Positions 1 to 6,477 of a stretch of 16,242 nt of DNA are shown here, piece after piece. The position numbers were made by a program, and so were the translations under genes. The first letter of the stretch is position 1, and each line of letters begins with the position of its first letter. The notes under the pieces were generated by a model. That model worked only from the letters and a program-made list of their open reading frames with translations. It was not told the DNA's origin and searched no databases. Source of the stretch: DATGSL01 sp964645585 (GTDB taxonomy: Bacteria > Verrucomicrobiota > Verrucomicrobiia > Opitutales > T3Sed10-336); the NCBI GenBank assembly GCA_964645585.1, contig CAZYAN010000069.1, positions 1 through 16,242 on the forward strand. Direction: 5' to 3'.

Positions 1-261
1 GCAGACCCCGCCTGGCACACGCACTCGCGCCATGAAGATGTAGGCCGGTTCGAGCTTTTTCTTCCGGCGTTCGGCGCGGACATCGCGGTCGTCCTGCTGG
101 TAGATGCCATGGAATTTCGTCAACTGCGTCGTTTCAGGCGAGACAGCCCCGGTGGCCGCGTTCGCGAGGTCTTCAGCCATGTTGCCCCGAAGGAAGCGGC
201 TGTTGTATTTGAGCGTCTCGTTTTTGTGCAGTTTCGAAAGATCTGTTTCGATTGCGTTCAT
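1..261 (-). CDS. cysI: Sulfite reductase hemoprotein beta subunit, N-terminal part (cut by window edge)
   Basis: Reading the minus strand from an ATG at 259-261 gives 87 residues before the window ends. They match the N-terminus of assimilatory NADPH-sulfite reductase hemoprotein: an 'NSRFLRGNMAEDLAN' stretch near residue 21, then 'KFHGIYQQDDRDVRAERRKKK', then 'EPAYIFMARVRVPGG'. The KFHG-YQQDDRD-RAER block is characteristic of CysI. CysI carries siroheme and a 4Fe-4S cluster in its C-terminal half, which lies outside the window, and reduces sulfite to sulfide with electrons from CysJ. It sits 103 bp downstream of cysJ on the same strand, so the two are probably co-transcribed. The sequence before the start (TTAGAGAA) is only a weak ribosome binding site. 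The identification is firm; completeness cannot be judged. Confidence 0.93.
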   Translation of the reverse strand, partial: MNAIETDLSKLHKNETLKYNSRFLRGNMAEDLANAATGAVSPETTQLTKFHGIYQQDDRDVRAERRKKKLEPAYIFMARVRVPGGVC

Positions 262-364
262 TTCTCTAAGTGCGGGTGGGCGCGGGCTGCGTCCCGTGCC
301 GCGTTGGCGGCGCCGGGCTTTTGAGGCGCCGGCGTCCGCATCGTTTCGGTTAATCCCTGTCCTG
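262..364 (-). other. cysJ-cysI intercistronic spacer with hairpin
   Basis: The 103-bp spacer contains a GC-rich inverted repeat, CGGCGCC (308-314) and GGCGCCG (325-331), around a 10-nt loop. There is no run of T after it on the minus strand, so it looks more like an RNA-processing or stability hairpin than a terminator. No small gene is visible. Confidence 0.4.
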
Positions 365-2194
365 TTAATAAACGTCGCGCTGGTAGCGCTTCTCCTTTGT
401 CAGGCGTGTCACGTAAGCTTTCGCTTCACTGGCGGACATGCCTCCTTCCTGGGCGACAATCTCTTCCAAGGTCTGATTGACATCCTTGGCCATCTTGTGC
501 GCATCGCCGCAGATGTAGAAATAGGCGCCTTCTTCCAGCCAGGCGTAGATGTCGCGGCTGTGTTCACGCATGCGGTGCTGAACATACACCTTCTCAGGCG
601 CGTCGCGCGAGAAGGCGACATCCAGTCGCGACAGGACGCCGTCCTTCAGGTAGTCGAGCCATTCGAGCTGATACAGGAAGTCGTAGGAGAAGCGCTGGTC
701 GCCGAAGAAGAGCCAGTTCTTTCCTTTTGCTCCAGTGGCAGCCCGCTCTTCAATAAAGGCGCGAAACGGCGCGATACCGGTGCCCGGCCCGATCATAATA
801 ATGGGACAGTCGGGATCTTCCGGAAGCCGGAAGCGGTTGTTGGCATGGAGGTAGACCGGCACCTTGTCCCCGATGGCGATGCGGTCGGCAAGATAGGTCG
901 AAGCGACGCCTTTTCGGTGGCGGCCGTGGGTCTGATAGCGCACGGCGCCGACGGTGAGATGCACCTCGTCAGGGTGCGCCGAAAGGCTGGAAGCGATCGA
1001 ATAGAGCCGCGGCGGCAGCAGACGGAGGAGGTCGGCAAGTTTCTGCGGCGAAAGGTCGGGCCATGGATGCTCGATGAAAAGGTCGATGATTTCTCGGCCC
1101 TCGGTGTATTCCTTAACCGCTTTCGCGTCGGCCAGCAGCTCCTCGAGCTTCTTGTTTTCCGACAGTTTGGCGTATTCCTTGATGATGTTCCGGCTCAGCA
1201 TCGTGCTGTCGAGTTCTTCGATCAGGATGGTGCGGAGCTGACCGGCACTGCCGTCGGCGCGATTGACTTCTTCGTCGCCCTTGAACCCGGCGGCCTGGAT
1301 GACCTGGTCGATGACCTCCGGGCAGTTCGTCGGTTTCACACCCAGCGAATCGCCGGGGATGTAGCGGATACCGGAGCCTTCCAGGGAAAATTCGAGATGG
1401 TAGGTTTCCTTGGCGGAGCCGGTGCCATTGAGATTGACGCGCTCGAGGAGTTCAGCCTGGAACGGATTCGATTTGCTCCAGGCAACTTCGGCCGTGCCGG
1501 CGGGAACCGCGGCAGGTGTCACCACCTCTACTGCCGGTGCCAGCACCGGCGCGGCCGATTTTTCTATCTCCTTCAGCACCCCGTCGAACCATTTCTGGAA
1601 GACGGGTTCAAAATCCACGTCGCAATCTGCACGTTCGAAGATACGGGAACCGCCGAGGGCTTCAAGTCTCGCGTCAAAGTCTTTGCCCATCTTGCAGAAC
1701 TCGCTGTAGCTCGTGTCGCCGAGACCGCAGACGGCGAAGCGCGTCTTTCTCAGATCGGCGCCGCCGTTCTTCATGAACTTCTCATAAAACGGAACCACGC
1801 GCTCGGGCGGGTCGCCTTCGCCCCAAGTGCTGACGATCACGAGCAGATTTTCCATCTTCTCGAGCGCCGCGGGTTCGATGTCGCCCATGTCCTTGACCGC
1901 TACTTTGAAGCCGCGCTTGGTCAGCTCCTTTTTCGCCTGATCGGCGAGGGCTTCGGCATTGCCCGATTCCGTTCCATACAGAATGGTAATCGGCGGTTTG
2001 GCCGCCGGAGCGGGCGCGGCCGCGGCTGTCTGGACGGGCGCCGGGGCGCTCATGGCGTTCCCGCCGGCAGCTTGGCATCCAGCGAGGAATCCGCTCAGCC
2101 ACTGCAACTGGCCGGCCGACAGACCAGGCAGAATGCGGTTCAGCCCGGCGATTTGCTCCGGTGTGAAAGGCGCGTTGTCAGGAATCGGTGTCAT
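365..2194 (-). CDS. cysJ: Assimilatory sulfite reductase (NADPH) flavoprotein alpha subunit
   Basis: The 609-residue protein has the full CysJ architecture. Residues 1-50 are a leader that resembles the CysJ N-terminal extension, and an Ala/Pro-rich linker follows. A flavodoxin-like FMN domain starts with 'ITILYGTESGNAE' at residue 69. The FAD-binding domain has 'RLYSIASS' at about 396. The NADPH-binding fold has 'GPGTGIAPFR' at 469 and 'FYICGDAHKMAKDV' at about 569. The chain ends in 'RYQRDVY', the usual aromatic C-terminus that covers the flavin. E. coli CysJ is 599 residues, so this one is full length. It passes electrons from NADPH through FAD and FMN to CysI for six-electron reduction of sulfite to sulfide in the cytoplasm. 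It lies 46 bp downstream of the PLP enzyme and upstream of cysI, in a probable operon. The ATG at 2194 has no clear Shine-Dalgarno site. Confidence 0.96.
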   Translation of the reverse strand: MTPIPDNAPFTPEQIAGLNRILPGLSAGQLQWLSGFLAGCQAAGGNAMSAPAPVQTAAAAPAPAAKPPITILYGTESGNAEALADQAKKELTKRGFKVAVKDMGDIEPAALEKMENLLVIVSTWGEGDPPERVVPFYEKFMKNGGADLRKTRFAVCGLGDTSYSEFCKMGKDFDARLEALGGSRIFERADCDVDFEPVFQKWFDGVLKEIEKSAAPVLAPAVEVVTPAAVPAGTAEVAWSKSNPFQAELLERVNLNGTGSAKETYHLEFSLEGSGIRYIPGDSLGVKPTNCPEVIDQVIQAAGFKGDEEVNRADGSAGQLRTILIEELDSTMLSRNIIKEYAKLSENKKLEELLADAKAVKEYTEGREIIDLFIEHPWPDLSPQKLADLLRLLPPRLYSIASSLSAHPDEVHLTVGAVRYQTHGRHRKGVASTYLADRIAIGDKVPVYLHANNRFRLPEDPDCPIIMIGPGTGIAPFRAFIEERAATGAKGKNWLFFGDQRFSYDFLYQLEWLDYLKDGVLSRLDVAFSRDAPEKVYVQHRMREHSRDIYAWLEEGAYFYICGDAHKMAKDVNQTLEEIVAQEGGMSASEAKAYVTRLTKEKRYQRDVY

Positions 2195-2240
2195 TGCAAA
2201 AAGTTATTTATCTTCACCTGAAGCCGCGGCCAGCAAAACA

Positions 2241-3467
2241 TTAGCTAAGCGCGTTATCCAAGTCCTCCAGCAAGTCTTCGAGAGCCTCCAGACCGACCGA
2301 CAGACGGATCAAACCGTCGCCGACGCCGGCCTGACGCCGCTCTTCCGGGGTCATCCCCCGGTGACTCGACATCGCTGGACGCGTGGCTGTCGTTTCCAGG
2401 CCGCCGAGACTGACCGCGTGCGCGATCAGCTCGATGCGATCAAAAAAACGTTGCGCTGCTTTTTCACCTTCCGCGAGTTCAAATGATAACAAAGCGCCGT
2501 TATCTTTCATTTGTCGATCGAAAAGGTCAAGATTAGGATGCGAAAAAAGTCCGGGAAAATTCACCTGACTGACCTCAGGCCGCTCGTGGAGCCACTTTGC
2601 GACTGCTTTCCCGTTGCGATTATGGGTCTCCATCCGCAGAGAAAAGGTCCGTAATCCGCGCAGAACGAGCCAGGCTTCGAACGCGTTGACCGTTCCGCCG
2701 AGGTTTTTATGGATCGCGCGTTCCGACGGCAGAAGCGGCTCGCGCTTGACGAGACAGCCGCCGATCATGTCCGAGTGGCCGTTAATGAATTTGCTGGTTG
2801 AATGGACCACCCAGTCGGCGCCGAATTCGAAGGGAAGCTGATTGAAGGGAGTCGCGACCGTATTGTCGACAATCACCTGCGCTCCGTTGCGGTGGGCCGC
2901 CTCGACAGTCGCCTGAATGTCAATCAGCCGCATCAGGGGGTTCGACGGCGTTTCGAGAACGACTGCGCCCGCTCGGGAAACCGCCTCGATCCAGGCCGCT
3001 GTATCGGTCGAGTCGACCACTTCCAGCCGGAGGCCGTGGACGCGTTGCAAAATCCGAAAAAGCTCGCTGCTGCCGCCGTAAACGTCGCGGTGGGTAACGA
3101 GCGGTCCGTCGCGTCCGTCCATTGCGGCCGTCACCGCGCACAGTACGGCGGCATTTCCGGAGGCGGTCACGAGTCCGGCCGATCCGCCCTCAAGATCAGC
3201 GATCGCTTCGCCGAGCATCTCGACGGTCGGATTCCCGAACCGGGAATAAGCGAAGCCTTTGCGGGACCCGCTGAAGATCGCCTCGGCGTCGGCGGAATCG
3301 CCCAGATGGAAGATCGCCGACTGGGCGATGGCAGGCTGGACCGGTTCATTCCAGCCGCGAGCGGCTGCCTCGTGTCCGGTTCCGGCGCGCACGCAACGCG
3401 TGGAAAAGCGGCGCGGCGCACGGGACTGGCCGCCTGACCGTCCGCCGGATGAAGAATGTTTTGCCAT
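2241..3467 (-). CDS. Trans-sulfuration family PLP enzyme (homoserine-ester sulfhydrylase or cystathionine gamma-synthase/lyase type)
   Basis: The 408-residue protein belongs to the Cys/Met metabolism PLP-dependent family. Signatures in order are 'FAYSRFGNPTVEMLGE' (substrate and PLP phosphate region), 'ETPSNPLMRLIDI', 'VIVDNTVATP', the PLP-lysine motif 'HSTSKFINGHSDMIGG' with the Schiff-base lysine at about residue 226, and the C-terminal 'SLGGLETTATRPAMSSH' and 'IRLSVGLEALEDLLEDL'. Members make or break C-S bonds in cystathionine, cysteine or homocysteine, and sequence alone does not settle which reaction. The position directly ahead of cysJ and cysI favours a sulfhydrylase that fixes the sulfide made by sulfite reductase onto an acyl-homoserine. 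The ATG at 3467 was preferred over an in-frame TTG at 3506, which would add 13 residues and overlap the candidate operator. No Shine-Dalgarno site is evident. Confidence 0.88.
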   Translation of the reverse strand: MAKHSSSGGRSGGQSRAPRRFSTRCVRAGTGHEAAARGWNEPVQPAIAQSAIFHLGDSADAEAIFSGSRKGFAYSRFGNPTVEMLGEAIADLEGGSAGLVTASGNAAVLCAVTAAMDGRDGPLVTHRDVYGGSSELFRILQRVHGLRLEVVDSTDTAAWIEAVSRAGAVVLETPSNPLMRLIDIQATVEAAHRNGAQVIVDNTVATPFNQLPFEFGADWVVHSTSKFINGHSDMIGGCLVKREPLLPSERAIHKNLGGTVNAFEAWLVLRGLRTFSLRMETHNRNGKAVAKWLHERPEVSQVNFPGLFSHPNLDLFDRQMKDNGALLSFELAEGEKAAQRFFDRIELIAHAVSLGGLETTATRPAMSSHRGMTPEERRQAGVGDGLIRLSVGLEALEDLLEDLDNALS

Positions 3468-3495
3468 AGAATCTATCGGATTACGATACTTTTTT

Positions 3496-3507
3496 CTTGA
3501 GATCAAG
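3496..3507. promoter_or_regulatory. Candidate MarR operator dyad between divergent genes
   Basis: CTTGA-GA-TCAAG is a perfect inverted repeat with a 2-nt centre. It lies in the only non-coding DNA (64 bp) between the PLP enzyme and the marR-type gene. MarR proteins commonly bind short palindromes in their own divergent promoter. The dyad is seen; its role as an operator is inferred. Confidence 0.4.
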
Positions 3508-3531
3508 TCTGATGCCCACAGAAATCGCGGA

Positions 3532-3981
3532 ATGAGTGCGCCCCGCCACCAGAAATTGAATGTTGAGCGGCTGACGAAGGATGATTACCGGGTTCTCGCC
3601 GACTTCCGCTTCACGCTGCGCCGGTTTTTGTCGTTCAGTGAACGCGCCGCGCGCAAGAGCGGTCTGACGCCTCAGCAGTATCAGGCGCTCCTGGCGATCG
3701 AAGGCGCGGCGGATGGCGAGGGGATGACTATCGGGGATTTGGCCGGCCAGTTGCTGATCGCGCATCAGAGCGCCGTCGGTCTGGCAAACCGGCTCGAAGC
3801 GCTTCAGCTCGTCGAGCGCGCGGTCTGCCCTGAAGACCGCCGCCGGGTGCGCCTGTCGCTCACGGACGAAGGTCGCGGCGCCCTCGATAAACTGTACCGA
3901 ATTCACCGTGCCGAGCTCAGCTCGATCGGCCCGAGCCTCGCCAGTCAAATCCGGCGCGCCTCCGAGGAAAACGGAATGTAG
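3532..3981 (+). CDS. MarR family transcriptional regulator
   Basis: The 149-residue protein has a winged helix-turn-helix of MarR type. A helical N-terminus contains 'LADFRFTLRRFLSFSERAARKSGLTPQQYQAL'-like sequence (about 22-52). The recognition region 'MTIGDLAGQL...SAVGLANRLEALQLVER' covers about 65-96, and the wing is 'DRRRVRLSLTDEG' (about 102-114). The ATG at 3532 was chosen because an upstream in-frame extension would run antisense into the PLP gene and has no homologous look. The gene is divergent from the PLP-cysJ-cysI operon with 64 bp between starts, so control of that operon is the natural guess. MarR proteins often sense phenolics or thiol oxidation, and no conserved cysteine pair is obvious apart from Cys99. 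The ligand is unknown. Confidence 0.88.
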   Translation: MSAPRHQKLNVERLTKDDYRVLADFRFTLRRFLSFSERAARKSGLTPQQYQALLAIEGAADGEGMTIGDLAGQLLIAHQSAVGLANRLEALQLVERAVCPEDRRRVRLSLTDEGRGALDKLYRIHRAELSSIGPSLASQIRRASEENGM

Positions 3982-3986
3982 CGGCG

Positions 3987-4077
3987 AATGGCACTGAAAT
4001 AAACCTGAACCCGACGCGCGGAATCGGCATCTTCCGCTCTGTTACGCGGATCCGCGGATGGAAGGCGCCGCCACTTT
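3987..4077 (+). repeat. Dispersed palindrome-bearing repeat, copy A (degenerate)
   Basis: This is one of five related copies in the window. The copy order is AATGGCACTGAAAT, then CCTGAACCC, GCGTGGAATCGGCAT-like, a TATGCGGATCAGCGG-like core, then GGAAGCCGCTGCCAC-like. Copy A starts 6 bp after the marR stop and ends on the stop of the convergent WYL gene, so it fills the whole spacer. The terminal hairpin is degraded here (GCGGATGGAAGGCGC). Confidence 0.8.
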
Positions 4078-5150
4078 CAACCCGCCTCCGAGTTCCTCAA
4101 TGACGCGCCAGCCATTTTGCGGTAGAGGGCGGATACGTCATCCTGCAGCGTCTTGGGCGAGCGGATTTCGACGGCGTCGGCCCAGGACAGGATCCAGCGG
4201 AGGAGGTCGGGCGTGATTTGCACATGGAGGCGCAGCTCGACTTGGCCGTCGCGAAGCTGTTTGAGCTTTTGCGACGCGTGCCATTCGCGTTCCGCGACGA
4301 TCCGGGCCGCCCAATCGCGAAAGCGGAGTACGACCTGTTCGAGTTTTCCGCCCCGGTAGATGCCGAGCGATCCGGCCCAGAACGCTTGCGGGTCGAACAA
4401 ACGATCGCGCTCGAAGGAGTTGGGCAGGACTTTTACCTTCGACATGCGCGGCAGGGCAAACACGCGCCAGTCTCGCCGGACTTCATCCCAGCCGACCGCG
4501 TACCAGCCGCCTTCGAGAAAGCGGACCTGATACGGGTGAATCGTCCGCTGCCGCGGTTTGCTGTCTTGCAATCCCGCGTAATGGAAGCGCAGGCGCTTCT
4601 CTCGCGTCACGGCATCCGCGACTTTCTGGTAGATTTCGGCATTCTGGATCGACGGCCGCGTCTGGTGAAATTCGACCCGGCTGGCGAGCGTTTCCCAGTG
4701 GAAGACGACGCTGTCCGAAAGCCGGGAGGTCAACTTCTCGAAGGTTTGGGCAAGCATGTCGCCGAACCGGCTTCCCTGATAGGAGTCGAGCGATTCGCGC
4801 GCGATGAACAAGGCGAGCAGATCCGCTTCGGTAACGGAAAACGCCGGGAGCGTCTTCACCGGGCGGGTGTAGACGAACGAGCGGGTCGACGGGTCATAAT
4901 CGATCGGAAGCTGCTGCTGATCGCGCATGTTGTCGATGTCGCGCTGGATCGTCTTCGTGCTGACCTCGAGCTCCCGGGCGAGCAGCGAGCAGTTGGCCGG
5001 TTTTCCGTCCGACAAAATTTCGTGTATCCGCCGCATGCGTACGATGGGCGGCCGACTCATCGGCGTGCGGCTTGCGTTGGAGGAACGTTTCGGGGTTTTC
5101 CGCATAGCCGTATCCAAACGCGCGACTTGTTGCGGTGCAATGCGATTCAT
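4077..5150 (-). CDS. WYL-domain helix-turn-helix transcriptional regulator
   Basis: The protein is up to 357 residues. An N-terminal helix-turn-helix of DeoR/HTH_11 type starts at about residue 39 ('MRRIHEILSDGK...LARELEVSTKTIQRDIDNMRD'). A linker follows, then a WYL domain at about 186-260 with 'HPYQVRFLEGGWYAVGWDE', then a WCX-type C-terminal extension to about 345. WYL proteins are transcription factors thought to sense nucleotides or other ligands and are used in DNA-damage, metabolic and defence settings. The start is uncertain: ATGs at 5150, 5105 and 5060 are all in frame and none has a good Shine-Dalgarno site. The first 38 residues are basic and low in homology, so 5060 may be the true start. 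The gene is divergent from the ene-reductase across 101 bp and is its likely regulator. No defence genes are nearby. Confidence 0.88.
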   Translation of the reverse strand: MNRIAPQQVARLDTAMRKTPKRSSNASRTPMSRPPIVRMRRIHEILSDGKPANCSLLARELEVSTKTIQRDIDNMRDQQQLPIDYDPSTRSFVYTRPVKTLPAFSVTEADLLALFIARESLDSYQGSRFGDMLAQTFEKLTSRLSDSVVFHWETLASRVEFHQTRPSIQNAEIYQKVADAVTREKRLRFHYAGLQDSKPRQRTIHPYQVRFLEGGWYAVGWDEVRRDWRVFALPRMSKVKVLPNSFERDRLFDPQAFWAGSLGIYRGGKLEQVVLRFRDWAARIVAEREWHASQKLKQLRDGQVELRLHVQITPDLLRWILSWADAVEIRSPKTLQDDVSALYRKMAGASLRNSEAG

Positions 5151-5251
5151 GCGAACCGCCGGTTGCGAAGTTCCGTTATTGCTCGGCGCGACAGGCCGCG
5201 TTTAAATGGTGGTGGCCGCGTGTGTGGCGGCGATCGATTTGAGCTGACGAT
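5151..5251. promoter_or_regulatory. Divergent promoter region between WYL regulator and ene-reductase
   Basis: The 101-bp divergent spacer holds a perfect AACCG-C-CGGTT dyad (5154-5164). It also holds two direct GGCCGCG copies (5194-5200 and 5214-5220) exactly 20 bp apart. Either could be a regulator site, and neither is proven. No confident -35/-10 pair was found. Confidence 0.3.
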
Positions 5252-6316
5252 ATGAACAAAGAAAAAAAGCTTCTGGAACCTGTCCGAATTGGCGCGTGGG
5301 ATCTCCCCAACCGCATGATTATGGCACCTCTGACGCGCTGCCGGGCCAGCGAGGGCCGTGTGCCGAACGATTTGATGGCCGAATATTACAGGCAGCGCGC
5401 GTCGGCCGGTTTGATTTTCAGCGAGGCGACGTCGGTCACGCCGATGGGTGTCGGTTATCCGAATACGCCCGGAATCTGGTCAAAGGAGCAAATCGAAGGC
5501 TGGAAGCGCGTAACGGATGCGGTTCATCAGAACGGCGGCCGCATGCTTTTGCAGCTTTGGCACGTGGGCCGGATTTCGGATCCGGTCTTTCTCGATGGGA
5601 AACTTCCCGTGGCGCCAAGCGCGATCGCCGCGGATGGATTCGTCAGTCTGCTCCGTCCGCGAAAAAAAATCGTGACACCGCGGGCGCTCGAAACGGAAGA
5701 AATTCCCGAGATCGTCGAAGCCTTTCGACAAGGCGCGGCGAACGCCTTGGAAGCGGGCTTTGACGGTGTCGAGCTGCACGGCGCGAATGGCTACTTGCTC
5801 GATCAGTTTCTGCAGGACAGCACCAATCGCCGAACGGACGAGTATGGCGGGCCTGTTGAGAACCGGGCGCGATTGATGCTGGAAACCGTCGATGCGGCGA
5901 TCTCGGTTTGGGGCGCCGACCGGGTCGGCCTGCATTTGTCGCCGCGAGGCGATGCCCATGATATGGGCGATTCGGATCCCGCGGCAACCTTTGGCTACGT
6001 GGCCCGCGAGGCCGGTAAACGAAATCTCGCGTTCCTGTTTGTGCGGGAAAGCCAAGTGGAGCCGCGAGTGGCGCCGGTGATTCGCCGCGAATTCGGAGGC
6101 GCGCTGATCGCCAACGAAAACCTGAGTCTGGAGGAAGGCGAAGAACTCGTCGCCTCGGGCCAGGCGGACGCGGTCGCCTGGGGCAAGCTGTTCATCGCCA
6201 ATCCCGATCTTCCGGAACGTTATCGCCTGGATGCTCCTCTCAACGCACCGAATCCGGAGACGTTCTACGCGTACGGTTCGACTGGATACACGGATTATCC
6301 GAGGCTGGGTATTTAG
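5252..6316 (+). CDS. Old Yellow Enzyme family NADH:flavin oxidoreductase (alkene/xenobiotic reductase)
   Basis: The 354-residue protein is a complete FMN-binding TIM barrel of the classical OYE/NemA type. Markers are 'MIMAPLTRCRA' with the flavin-contacting Thr at 28, 'LLQLWHVGR' with Gln at 101, 'HGANGYLLDQFL' carrying His176, Asn179 and Tyr181 (substrate binding pair and proton donor), and 'NRRTDEYGG'. The C-terminal 'WGKLFIANPDLPERY' is the phosphate-binding and oligomer region. Such enzymes use NAD(P)H to reduce activated C=C bonds, quinones, nitroesters or maleimides, often in electrophile detoxification. The physiological substrate is not readable here. The gene stands alone, and its only obvious partner is the divergent WYL regulator. 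Its stop codon shares its last base with a heptamer array that follows at once. Confidence 0.93.
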   Translation: MNKEKKLLEPVRIGAWDLPNRMIMAPLTRCRASEGRVPNDLMAEYYRQRASAGLIFSEATSVTPMGVGYPNTPGIWSKEQIEGWKRVTDAVHQNGGRMLLQLWHVGRISDPVFLDGKLPVAPSAIAADGFVSLLRPRKKIVTPRALETEEIPEIVEAFRQGAANALEAGFDGVELHGANGYLLDQFLQDSTNRRTDEYGGPVENRARLMLETVDAAISVWGADRVGLHLSPRGDAHDMGDSDPAATFGYVAREAGKRNLAFLFVRESQVEPRVAPVIRREFGGALIANENLSLEEGEELVASGQADAVAWGKLFIANPDLPERYRLDAPLNAPNPETFYAYGSTGYTDYPRLGI

Positions 6317-6350
6317 TTATTGGTTATTAGTTATTGGTTATTGGGTATTG
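6316..6350 (+). repeat. Heptamer tandem array (GTTATTG type)
   Basis: Five consecutive 7-bp units read GTTATTG, GTTATTA, GTTATTG, GTTATTG and GGTATTG, beginning on the last base of the ene-reductase stop codon. The preceding GTATTTA (6309-6315) may be a sixth, coding-overlapped unit. Its AT-rich composition contrasts with the surrounding GC-rich DNA. The rest of the spacer up to the terminator at 6416 shows nothing else. Confidence 0.8.
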
Positions 6351-6415
6351 GGTTCGGCGGGTGTGAATGTGTTTGGCGGGAGGTCTCGTGGCGTGCGGGG
6401 GATGTTTCTGTTGAT

Positions 6416-6449
6416 AAAAAGACCGGCGGGCGGTGCGCCAGCCGGTCTT
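6416..6449 (-). terminator. Rho-independent terminator for the DNRLRE protein gene
   Basis: A perfect 9-bp stem, AAGACCGGC (6419-6427) with GCCGGTCTT (6441-6449), is followed on the minus strand by a run of T (AAAAA at 6416-6420 on plus). It sits 28 bp past the stop of the minus-strand gene. Confidence 0.8.
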
Positions 6450-6477
6450 GGGAGGAAGCCTGTGCAGGAGAAACGGA

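Noticed and set aside
104..2221. 705-residue plus-strand ORF antisense to cysJ
   Set aside because: It is a shadow of the GC-rich cysJ gene, and the minus frame has complete family motifs.
3468..3506. Upstream TTG start for the PLP enzyme
   Set aside because: It adds 13 residues without family similarity and would cover the likely promoter and operator.
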